Source: Nitrospiria bacterium
Lineage (GTDB): Bacteria > Nitrospirota > Nitrospiria > JACQBZ01
Length of the DNA: 64,000 bases
Direction of reading: 5' to 3'
Assembly (NCBI GenBank): GCA_035517655.1
Contig: DATIYJ010000008.1
Span: 1-64,000 of the forward strand
Positions 33,501-39,524 of this stretch are shown here, one piece after another; positions within the stretch are counted from its first letter, which is position 1; the number at the start of each line of letters is the position of its first letter. The notes below the pieces were generated by a model. It searched no databases, was not told the origin of the DNA, and saw only the letters and a program-made list of their open reading frames with translations. A program made the translations under genes and the position numbers.

Positions 33501-35754
33501 CCCGCGCTTTCCTGTCGGGGTCAAAGTAGCGGGCGACATCCCAACGGTGCTCGGGAATCTCCGTGATGGCATTCACCTTGCCCAGCACGTTGTCCCAGAA
33601 GGTGCGGGTATCAGGCGCTTTCGGCAGCAGGCAGCCGATCCCGATGATCGCCACGTCGCTGGGCCGCATCCGCCTTCCGTTGGTCGCCTCGGTTGCGCGC
33701 GGTTCGGTCAATCGAGTCAGCCGCTCCATGCCGCGCACCGCCACCTCGTTGTGCAGCTCGGGGATGGTGCAGGTTCGGTTCCGGAGGGCGGCGACCTGTC
33801 CGATCATGTACATGCCCTGCCGGTGTTGTTCGGCATCCTCGATCGTCAGGTAGCGCGGAAGATCCCGGTCCTGGCCGAACTGCGGATTGCGGATGATGCC
33901 TTTGGCGGCGATTCGGAGGCGCCCCAGGTTGAGCTCTTCCAGAGTATCCCGGATCTCTTCAAGTGACCGCCGTTCGGCCGCCAACCGCCGCCTTTCCTCC
34001 TGAAACGTCTGTGCAAACGAAGTGTCGGCGCACCGGGTGGAGTGGCCGGGTCCGGTCTCCAGGAGAACTGTGTCCGTGCAGCGGATCGCCTCCTCCTGAA
34101 AGCCCTTCTGAATCGCGCCGGCATTGACTGCCTCTTCCGTAAAGAGATAGGCCGTTCCCATCAGGACGCCGATTCGGACGCCCCGCTGGGCCAGGGGGGC
34201 GGCCAACGCGGCCACCATGGCTGAAGAGAGCGAATCGTGAATGCCTCCGGCGAAGAGCACATGACAGCGTTCGGATTCGTGGCCGGACGGGAGGTGCTCC
34301 AAGAGTATTTCGATCATGCTCTCCCACAGGACAAAGCTTGACCGGGGGCCGACATGGCCCCCGCACTCCCGGCCTTCGAAGACAAAACGCCGGGTGCCTT
34401 CTTCCACAAACATTTTTAACAAGCCGGGGGATGGGACATGGAGATAGGTGGGAATCCCTTCGGCTTCCAAGCTTCGGGCCTGGTCCGGTCGACCGCCGGC
34501 GATTAGGGCAAAGTGCGGTTTGTACGCTTTGACCACCGCAAGCTGTTCTTGGCGCAGGTCGAACGGGACAAACCCCAAAATGCCGACTCCCCACGGACGG
34601 TCCTCAAGCAGCCGGCCGGTTTCCTTGAGCAGCGTCTCGACCTCAGGGGCGCGCATCAGCGCCAGGGCCAGAAAGGGGAGGCCGCCGCCTTCGGCAACCC
34701 GTAGCGCGAATTCGGCCCGATCGCTGACCCGGGTCATTGGACCCTGAACGATCGGGTAACGCGTACCGTGCGACCGAGCCAGAGGAGTATACTCGTCCAA
34801 CGGCTTTAGTCTCCGTGCGGCGCTGAGATGGTCTTCGATCGATTTCTTCATCCCCTGCAGGATACCGCCAACGGTTCCAAATCGCTCAGCCAAGCGAGAT
34901 GCAAACACGGCCTCTTGTCCTAACACACAAAGCGTGCCCGCCGAAGGATTCCAACCGACCCTGTTTTGAACCGCCTGTCGCCAGGCGTCCTGAATTTCCC
35001 GCTTCGGTCGCGGGTCATGGCTGAGTGAGGCCGCGATACGACGGAGTTCCTCGACACCCGGCGTGATTGGACTTTGAAATACCCGGAACGGCAAACCGAT
35101 CTCACTCCCTAAACACGTTGTCTCGCTTCCGTCCATGCGGGAAATGGCGGACTTCATCGAATCGATCAGAGGGGATTCCCGCGCGAGGAGAAGTTGGTCG
35201 TTCAAGACGAGACCTGCCGCACCGCCGATATGGCATGCCGCTGCGCTATGAAGGCCGATTCCTCCCTGAGCCCACACGGGGAGTTTGACGCGTTGACGAA
35301 TATGTTGGAAGAGTACGAATGTGGTTTCCTCTCCGACCCATCCGCCTGCTTCATGGCCTTTCGCGATCAGGCCATCCACCCCAATTTCTTCACCGAGACA
35401 GGCTTCATCAAAGGATGTGACTTCGAGGAGAACGGTCCGTTTTTTTTTGCGCAGGGCGCTGACTTGCATTGGAAGCGCTTCGGGGTTTGAAGCGGTGAGC
35501 AGTACGATTTGGACGGGTTCGGGAAGGCCTTCCGTTACCGCGTGAAAAAATAAACCCGCAGACGAATCAAGTTTGATGCCGCACTCGTTTTTTGAATATT
35601 GCACGAGCCGTTCGATCGCGGCGCGGGCCGTTTCGGGGTCCCCGCTGAATTCCAGATCAAGTATTCCCCATTCGCCGGCTCGACAGGCCGCAATGGCAAT
35701 GGACGGATTGTTTGTTCGGGCGGGGGTCAAGGCTATGAGACGGAAGGAGTCCAT
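27511..35754 (-). CDS. PKS: tandem NMO-fold domains-KS-AT-ACP-KR-DH
   Basis: A 2747-residue synthase. The frame is open from 35898, but the promoter lies inside that part, so the ATG at 35754 is used, although it lacks a clear ribosome-binding site. Two nitronate-monooxygenase/PfaD-like TIM-barrel domains come first (about 1-270 with GHEAGGWVGE and AQGGIG; about 330-640 with YPIVQGPMTRVS and GRECGGHVGP). KS (700-1140) has DAACASS with Cys894, EAHGTGTVAGD and KSMIGHT. AT (1265-1550) has GHSYGEY. One ACP has LGIDSIKRVE near 1834. KR (about 1930-2400) has TGGACGISAE, like PUFA KRs. A hot-dog DH follows (about 2465-2735, DHQIDGKPVLP). PfaD-type domains are enoyl reductases in PUFA synthesis, so this protein could fully reduce each unit. 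Confidence 0.93.
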   Translation of the reverse strand: MDSFRLIALTPARTNNPSIAIAACRAGEWGILDLEFSGDPETARAAIERLVQYSKNECGIKLDSSAGLFFHAVTEGLPEPVQIVLLTASNPEALPMQVSALRKKKRTVLLEVTSFDEACLGEEIGVDGLIAKGHEAGGWVGEETTFVLFQHIRQRVKLPVWAQGGIGLHSAAACHIGGAAGLVLNDQLLLARESPLIDSMKSAISRMDGSETTCLGSEIGLPFRVFQSPITPGVEELRRIAASLSHDPRPKREIQDAWRQAVQNRVGWNPSAGTLCVLGQEAVFASRLAERFGTVGGILQGMKKSIEDHLSAARRLKPLDEYTPLARSHGTRYPIVQGPMTRVSDRAEFALRVAEGGGLPFLALALMRAPEVETLLKETGRLLEDRPWGVGILGFVPFDLRQEQLAVVKAYKPHFALIAGGRPDQARSLEAEGIPTYLHVPSPGLLKMFVEEGTRRFVFEGRECGGHVGPRSSFVLWESMIEILLEHLPSGHESERCHVLFAGGIHDSLSSAMVAALAAPLAQRGVRIGVLMGTAYLFTEEAVNAGAIQKGFQEEAIRCTDTVLLETGPGHSTRCADTSFAQTFQEERRRLAAERRSLEEIRDTLEELNLGRLRIAAKGIIRNPQFGQDRDLPRYLTIEDAEQHRQGMYMIGQVAALRNRTCTIPELHNEVAVRGMERLTRLTEPRATEATNGRRMRPSDVAIIGIGCLLPKAPDTRTFWDNVLGKVNAITEIPEHRWDVARYFDPDRKARDKVYSRWGGFLDEVPFDPMRYGMPPNSLKSIEPLQLLVLEVVRQALHNAGYGIPSAGLPGSSFPHERTSVILGVGGGVAELGQQYALRSGLPTVFDNLPAEVWDRLPEWTEDSFAGILLNVAAGRVANRFDLGGANFTVDAACASSLAAIYQAVQELESGASDMVIAGGADTVQSPFGYLCFSKTQALSPKGRCRTFDEEADGIVISEGLAVVVLKRLEDAERDGDRIYAVIKAVGASSDGRDKGLTAPRPEGQIRALDRAYEKAGFSPATISLFEAHGTGTVAGDQAEGESLMRVLAASGAHPQETAIGSLKSMIGHTKCTAGVAGLMKMALALYHKVLPPTINVERPNPNVFYPESPLYVNSETRPWPAAVAHPRRAGVSSFGFGGTNFHAVIEEYTGNYLETNRPAVADRWPTELFYWAGGSRQEVENELQRIEQALTQGAAPELHELAAAVWQQTRTRLTSGKACPIRLAIVAASLDDLQRKLLVARTSWTTDPQGIYIGDPATGSPGKVAFLFPGQGSQYPDMLRDLAIQFREVRESFEAADRVLAGRFSKPLTAYIYPPPRFNDEEKKRDQAALTATNITQPALGAAGAGLYRLLQTLGLRPDMAAGHSYGEYVALYAAGALDEETLFHLSETRGRMIIEAAEGRELGTMAAVEADAESLGGIVVSIEGLSIANLNGPNQTILAGSKEAIAQAIEKLTARGVTARPIPVACAFHSPFVAPARDRFADYLRALTCAAPRFDVYSNTTSGPHPTDPVAIIDTLADHLVRPVEFIREIEAMYAAGARVFIEVGPRGVLTGLTRAILGARPHLAVATDLPMRDGRTQLQHALAQIVVRGVSADFDRLFEGRSARQLNLSTLETSCKPVPLPPTTWMISGGGVRKLSEAKRTLKPPIALSAGGSQQPASPQLSPALNEGGNGIGSISKPSPTLTRTQHAVDSHHGSAASETDAVLIQFQDLMQRFLDTQKQVMLTYLQGSPVQPSPTQLLPASPAHKADIPSPLPVIAIQPQGKTTPLSSPLIAPSPAPASSTAPAAAADPAVVDQVTLTEMLVQLVADRTGYPRELLGLDLNLEADLGIDSIKRVEIMGAFRRQLGPDNEQRVSRAMEQFTGVKTLRGIIETTVAILSASPTPRAPALFPASVVTRAAAPTAPAPSRSLPRFLLRTLQAPLDDATAPTVSGRRIVITDDGRGVADALGSILTRMGADVVTVVHGPSLTVTADRRFEANLADPSEVDALMQQIHERYGTIDGLVHLLPLREAPPFDRLDLRVWRDRLRGEIKSLFYLVKAAAPDLRAAGRSKSAWVIGATSMGNVFGTAGESPLTSPHHGGITGLIKVLALEWSEVHCTAVDFDPAEAAPALASRILAEMGASDGIIEVGYRGSDRLALRPYPAPLETTSGGITIGAEDVILITGGACGISAEIAMELASQCRPTLILVGRTLLPQTIEAAVTRGLTEPAALKAALIDQIRRLEGAVTPAKVEVAYARLLREREIRTNLTALQSTGAKVEYLQVDVRDAAAMQTVINDIYRRHGRLDGVISAAGIIEDKLIEEKTPQSLDRVMDTKVDGAFNLIRAIRPEQLKFFVFFGSVAGRFANRGQGDYGASNEILNKLALHLDRTWRARVVSLNWGPWESGMASTEVQRQFAERGVQVIPPPLGRAAFWRELTLGPKGHVEVVLGDGPWEASTAPKNQRAHLPLLKGFSLSPGDGGTLDGVQILDPNRDLFLLDHQIDGKPVLPFAFALELMVEAVQTAWPEWQVIGVRDVRRFKGIIFDNGPKQIRLSVRSRTEPAQERLGLDAVVTITDAKNPGLTYYQGTVELSDRFPEPPAVDIPRQPLDAFPKTVNHAYEEWLFHGSLFQQIETIEGASDETIIASLRPSKSGDCITGATTPWMIDPILVDCGLQLVLLWARAFKDITPLPSRLGRYIRYGSAAGGRVQCMVRILPDTDDSSIYEDIYFFDDVGRLIGQMKGMEVVGSRALNRLGGSHTTQRRAL

Positions 35755-35860
35755 GATAGAGGGGCTACACGTTAGAAGACGAATTACGCTGAAACAATTT
35801 GAGAGTCCGCATAATTTTTCCTTGAATTTTTGAGAATGTAACTGTTTTTTTGAGAATAAT

Positions 35861-35889
35861 ACTATATAGGGAGTACTGGGTATAATCAA
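35861..35889 (-). promoter_or_regulatory. promoter of the PKS operon
   Basis: On the minus strand TTGATT (35884-35889) is followed after 17 bases by TATAGT (35861-35866). Transcription should start near 35854 and give a leader of about 100 bases, AT-rich and without obvious structure. The palindrome at 35890-35906 touches the -35 box, as at 8076-8096. Confidence 0.65.
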
Positions 35890-35906
35890 CCCCCTCAAAA
35901 GAGGGG
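35890..35906 (-). repeat. GC-rich palindrome abutting the PKS -35 box (copy B)
   Basis: On the minus strand CCCCTC, TTTT, GAGGGGG form a perfect hairpin-like repeat immediately followed by TTGATT. The core of copy A (CCCTC-AAAA-GAGGGG) is the same inverted repeat with the loop in the other orientation. Confidence 0.7.
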
Positions 35907-36083
35907 AAAGAACGGATTTGGGGTTGTCTCAGCACAAGAGGATTCTTGTTTTTGTTGATAGCCCGTCGAAAATTGCATGAATTTCTCTTGAAAACCTAAA
36001 AAGAAGATGCTACCATCCGCGCCTAACAGGACGCGACTCTCATCGGTATTCGTAATCTGGAACTCTACCTCGATCGAGTACAT
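35895..36083 (-). CDS. possible small protein upstream of the PKS operon
   Basis: A 62-codon ORF beginning MYSIEVEFQITNTDESR. GGGAG stands about 6 bases before the ATG and the composition looks protein-like. Its 3' end overlaps the palindrome and abuts the -35 box of the PKS promoter, so it may be the remnant or the first gene of a longer transcript. No family is recognised and it could be chance. Confidence 0.3.
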   Translation of the reverse strand: MYSIEVEFQITNTDESRVLLGADGSIFFLGFQEKFMQFSTGYQQKQESSCAETTPNPFFPLF

Positions 36084-36202
36084 CCGGACTCCCATGGAAT
36101 TCGATGGCGGGTGTTCATCCCAGAGATAATCGGGCCACAGGTTGGAGAGTATGCAAACGGTGCTTCACCCCTAAACTTCCGAAAGGGGAATGAGAATACG
36201 TA

Positions 36203-37567
36203 ATGTTTAGGTTTCTTGTTTTCATTTTTTGTCTGACCCTCTTTGTCGGATTTCCCTTTGGAGGTTCTTCCGCCTTCGCATTGACTCTGAACCAGGCACG
36301 TGAGGAAGCACTCCAGAAGTATTGGGGGGTTAAAATTGCTCATGAGCAGGCTATGGCAGCGGAGTCGGAACGCAAATCCCGGTTTGCCAATTTCTTCCCC
36401 AAGCTTTCCTTCAACGGCAACGTGACGCGGTATAACGACGAGACCGACTTCCTTCTACCGAAAGGAGCCATTCCCAACAACTTTACCACATTTCCTCTGA
36501 TCGACACGTTGATCCAATTTTCAAATCGGGACGTCTATCAATTCGGCCCATCCTTGCAGCAGCCCGTCTTTGTGGGTGGCCGCCTCTATTTTGGATTTCA
36601 GCAGTCCCAGGCATGGGAAGAACAGGCCGGCTGGAATGAAAAACAGGTGGTGAACGACCTCCTCTATGCGGTTGAGCAGGCTTACCTCGATGTCTTGCAA
36701 GCCCAAGGCGAGAAAACCGTGGCGGAAAAAGACCTCGAATTTTATAAAAAGCTGCATTCGGATATCGAAAAACAATACAAAGCGGGTCGGACTACACTGG
36801 ATGAGGTGCTGAAGGTTCAAACAGAGGAAGGAAAGGCCGAGGAAAAACTATTGTCGGCAACGAGCGGCTTGCAAATTAGCGAGGGACAGTTCAATCTTCT
36901 ACTTGTCCGCTCGGTCGATGCCCCTGTTTCAATCGAACCCGTATCCGATCTTACGCCCGTTGCACTGGATCTTGCGACGGCCTTGTCGGCGGCTCAATCC
37001 TACCGTCCGGATTTGCAGAAAGACGTTGCGGTTTACAATGCCGCCGTCTACTCTACGCGGATTGTGGAATCTTCGTACTATCCCCAGGTTAATGCCGGCG
37101 CAAAGTGGTACCGACAAGATATATCCCCTAGTACGATAGATCGAGACCGCTGGCAACTTTTTTTAACAGCGGATTGGACTTTTTGGGAATGGGGGAGCAC
37201 CAAGCAACGGGTGGCGGAGGCGGAGGCTCAGGAACGGCAGGCTGAATATCAGGTCAATCAACTTTCGGACCAGGTCCAGCTGGATGTTCATCAGGCCTGG
37301 GTGAAGCTTGAAGAGTCCGAGAAGCAAATTCAGGTCGCAGCACGCACTGTGGAACACGCCACTGAGGCCTTGCGGGTTGTTGCATTGGGATTCCAAGCAG
37401 GTGTCAAGACCTCAACAAACCTCATCGAAGCAGAGGCGTTGCTTTCGCAGGCTGAGCTTACCGATTTAAGGGCTCGATTTGCAGCTCAACTCGCCCGGGC
37501 AACCCTTCGACATTCCATCGGCATCATGGACGAAGAAAGTCTTGGAAAAGTAGGCGGCTCCAATTAA
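36203..37567 (+). CDS. TolC-family outer-membrane efflux protein
   Basis: A 454-residue precursor with a clear signal peptide (hydrophobic to about residue 25, ending SSAFA). Two OEP repeats follow, each with long heptad-rich helices (e.g. ALTLNQAREEALQ, LYAVEQAYLDVLQAQ, LQLDVHQAWVKLEESEKQI). Such proteins form trimeric channels joined to HlyD-type adaptors and inner-membrane pumps. It starts about 450 bases from the PKS operon and is divergent from it. The only HlyD-type adaptor in the window is the fusion protein at 9541, so the two may form one export path for the PKS product. No ABC or RND pump gene is adjacent. Confidence 0.9.
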   Translation: MFRFLVFIFCLTLFVGFPFGGSSAFALTLNQAREEALQKYWGVKIAHEQAMAAESERKSRFANFFPKLSFNGNVTRYNDETDFLLPKGAIPNNFTTFPLIDTLIQFSNRDVYQFGPSLQQPVFVGGRLYFGFQQSQAWEEQAGWNEKQVVNDLLYAVEQAYLDVLQAQGEKTVAEKDLEFYKKLHSDIEKQYKAGRTTLDEVLKVQTEEGKAEEKLLSATSGLQISEGQFNLLLVRSVDAPVSIEPVSDLTPVALDLATALSAAQSYRPDLQKDVAVYNAAVYSTRIVESSYYPQVNAGAKWYRQDISPSTIDRDRWQLFLTADWTFWEWGSTKQRVAEAEAQERQAEYQVNQLSDQVQLDVHQAWVKLEESEKQIQVAARTVEHATEALRVVALGFQAGVKTSTNLIEAEALLSQAELTDLRARFAAQLARATLRHSIGIMDEESLGKVGGSN

Positions 37568-37603
37568 ACGGAAAATGGAAACATCCTCCAATCCTAGATC
37601 TTC

Positions 37604-37912
37604 CTAAAGCAAGAACCTCAGACCGGCAACAAATTTGCCTTCGGGGAGGCGATGAGCCCACCTGACCTCGGCCAAAGTACGCGGCGCAAAAAACTTCTGG
37701 ACTGGAAACGAAATCTTTAAGACCTCCGCAGCTTTTATGGGGCGCGTTGTCATAATACAGGCGCCACCGCTGCTTATATTCTGAAGGACACCGTCAAAGC
37801 CCATTTGTTCCGGATTTTCGCTCGAGGGACCGATTGCACGATGGAATTCCACTCGAAGGTTTGAGGAAAACCTTGCGCTTGATCTGGGAAGTTCCCGCGA
37901 TCTGTCAGGCAT
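37604..37912 (-). CDS. PilZ-domain protein
   Basis: A 102-residue protein consisting of little more than a PilZ domain. The N-terminal basic part (PRSSARFSSNLRVEF) stands where RxxxR normally binds c-di-GMP, and LQNISSGGACI matches the NxSxxG motif. WAHRLPEGKFVAGLRF closes the barrel. It is a c-di-GMP-responsive single-domain protein, although the RxxxR element is not perfect. The gene is divergent from the LuxR gene and convergent with tolC. Its leader holds a palindrome and a long hairpin. Confidence 0.75.
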   Translation of the reverse strand: MPDRSRELPRSSARFSSNLRVEFHRAIGPSSENPEQMGFDGVLQNISSGGACIMTTRPIKAAEVLKISFPVQKFFAPRTLAEVRWAHRLPEGKFVAGLRFLL

Positions 37913-37919
37913 GGCAATG

Positions 37920-37956
37920 TCTCACGCGTGAGACCGAACTTGGTGCAAGTCGGTCT
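37920..37956 (-). promoter_or_regulatory. structured leader upstream of the PilZ gene
   Basis: TCTCACGCGTGAGA (37920-37933) is a perfect 14-base palindrome. It overlaps by three bases a hairpin with an 11-bp stem and one bulge (37931-37956, arms AGACCGAACTTG and CAAGTCGGTCT, loop GTG). They lie 8 to 44 bases upstream of the PilZ start on the minus strand, so they would be in its 5' leader. They could be an operator, or RNA structures that control translation. Confidence 0.5.
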
Positions 37957-38088
37957 GACGGAACATAAACTACTTCAGTGAGTGGGGTTAGCCGTTCACA
38001 ATACACCCACTTCTTCAGCGGCCTTTAAGGAGCGCAACAGGTGCCAATTTGGTATTCTGCCCGAGATCGACAAATTAGTCGGGGAGGA

Positions 38089-38117
38089 ATCCTACTATCA
38101 AATGAATTTGCAGTCAA
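38089..38117 (-). promoter_or_regulatory. possible promoter toward the PilZ gene
   Basis: On the minus strand TTGACT (38112-38117), touching the palindrome at 38118-38136, is followed after 17 bases by TAGGAT (38089-38094). It would give the PilZ gene a leader of about 170 bases that contains the hairpins at 37920-37956. Confidence 0.45.
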
Positions 38118-38136
38118 CCCCCTTTTCTGGGGGGGG
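38118..38136. repeat. GC-rich palindrome between PilZ and LuxR genes (copy C)
   Basis: CCCCC (38118-38122), TTTTCT, then eight G (38129-38136). Read on the minus strand it ends in GGGGG and runs directly into TTGACT, the same layout as copies A, B and D. A perfect TTGACA on the plus strand lies 16 bases to the right. Confidence 0.6.
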
Positions 38137-38152
38137 TACTCTCGGTTTTTAT

Positions 38153-38181
38153 TTGACATCCTTATTGTAAAGATTTAAGAT
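38153..38181 (+). promoter_or_regulatory. promoter of the LuxR-type regulator gene
   Basis: A perfect TTGACA (38153-38158), a 17-base spacer and TAAGAT (38176-38181). Transcription would begin near 38188, giving a leader of about 55 bases before the ATG at 38244. Confidence 0.7.
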
Positions 38182-38243
38182 TTGATATCCTCAAACCGGT
38201 AAATCAAGGTAAATTCTGATCGCAAAGTTCTAAAGGCGGTTTC

Positions 38244-39395
38244 ATGGTGCTCGGTAAACATCATCTGTTGACGTTGAACAATTTTCAAGACCTGGCCTTA
38301 AATGAAGAAAAACAAGCCAGTGTCGCCTCGGAAGGGAAAAAACTTCTTGATATTTTGCAGCGCTCCATTCAATTTGACGCGGCTTGGATTTTTAAGTTTG
38401 ATCCCTCATCGCTTAACATCTCGGATATTTACCTTCACCAATTCAGTCAGGAAGCTTTTTCAAAATACCTGGATACCTTTTATACCGAAACCCCCATACC
38501 CACCATCCATCAAATTCAAAAGGATGGCTATATCGCAAAAAGAGGGTCCGATATTGTTGAAACCGCGGTCTGGTTAAAAAACCCATTTTATCAGGATGTG
38601 CTTCATCCACTAGGGCTTAAATTTTTTCTCGTGGGCGCTTGTGTCGACCAAAAAAAACAATTTGTCGGTCTTATCGTCCTCTGGAGATCCAAGCATCGGT
38701 ATGATTTCTCCGGTCGAGACAGCGTGTTTCTGCAGCACGCCTCCCTTTCGTGCGCTACTATCTTGAGCCGGACCCGTTCGACCGAGGACGATCTGGAAAA
38801 ACCGGAGATCTTGAGGTTGATCACTCAACACTCGGAACCCGGCGTGATCATCTTGGGAAAAGACGATGAGATCGGCCTGATGAATCAAGAGGCCAAGACC
38901 ATTCTTTCAATTATCCGAAGCGGGAGAGAACATCTCGCGCGAACATCCGATGAGAGATTTTTCCGAAAACTTCGTCAGCTAAGATCCCGGGTCCTGAATG
39001 AAACCTTCCTCCCCAAACAAAACGGAAGTTCCAGTCCTCCCTCCGAGATCTTTCGCTTCAGGGGAACGACCTTTTCTTGCAAAGGGATTCTTTTGGATGG
39101 AAGCGGCCGGGATGAAGGCTTGGTGATGATTCTGATCGAGGCGATGTCAGAAGAAACGGAGGTTTCGCCCGTCTTCAATAAGCGGTTTTCTGTATTCACC
39201 GCACGGGAGGGGGCGATCGCCAAACTGATCAGTCAAGGCTATACCAACAAGGAAATCGCGGCCGATCTTGGCATCGGCATCTATACGGTCAAAGACCATA
39301 TCAGACACATTATGGAGAAACTCGGAACCAACACTCGTTCTGGTATTGTGGGGAAGATCATGGTCCGATCCGCGCCCGACCCCCACGCGCATTGA
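38244..39395 (+). CDS. LuxR-family transcriptional regulator with GAF-like sensor region
   Basis: A 383-residue regulator. Residues about 20-175 look like a GAF-type sensor (FDAAWIFKFDPSSLNISDIY ... GLIVLWRSKHRYDFSGRD). A PAS-like middle part follows (EPGVIILGKDDEIGLMNQEA). The C-terminal 65 residues are a LuxR/GerE HTH (FTAREGAIAKLISQGYTNKE, IAADLGIGIYTVKDH). There is no receiver domain or acyl-homoserine-lactone domain, so the signal is unknown. Being next to the PilZ and TolC genes and sharing the promoter-linked palindrome with the PKS operon, it is the best candidate for the cluster regulator. Inference only. Confidence 0.88.
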   Translation: MVLGKHHLLTLNNFQDLALNEEKQASVASEGKKLLDILQRSIQFDAAWIFKFDPSSLNISDIYLHQFSQEAFSKYLDTFYTETPIPTIHQIQKDGYIAKRGSDIVETAVWLKNPFYQDVLHPLGLKFFLVGACVDQKKQFVGLIVLWRSKHRYDFSGRDSVFLQHASLSCATILSRTRSTEDDLEKPEILRLITQHSEPGVIILGKDDEIGLMNQEAKTILSIIRSGREHLARTSDERFFRKLRQLRSRVLNETFLPKQNGSSSPPSEIFRFRGTTFSCKGILLDGSGRDEGLVMILIEAMSEETEVSPVFNKRFSVFTAREGAIAKLISQGYTNKEIAADLGIGIYTVKDHIRHIMEKLGTNTRSGIVGKIMVRSAPDPHAH

Positions 39396-39510
39396 ACTGA
39401 TCCACCCGATGGAAAATATCGGTCGCCTCCGACTTTTCTCAAGAAACGATCTTATAAAACCCGCTCCGAGAATACGACGAAGGCCATTTCCATGGACCCG
39501 CGGGATGTGG

Positions 39511-39516
39511 TATAGT
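39511..39516 (+). promoter_or_regulatory. -10 box close to the inositol monophosphatase start
   Basis: TATAGT at 39511-39516 lies eight bases before the ATG at 39525, with only a weak -35 (TTCCAT at 39488, 17-base spacer). No ribosome-binding site precedes the ATG, so a leaderless or near-leaderless mRNA is likely. Confidence 0.4.
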
Positions 39517-39524
39517 CGTTCATT

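Noticed and set aside
35755-35898. Upstream extension of the first PKS gene to 35898
   Set aside because: It crosses the predicted -10 box (35861-35866) and transcription start, and the extra 48 residues show no similarity to the NMO fold.
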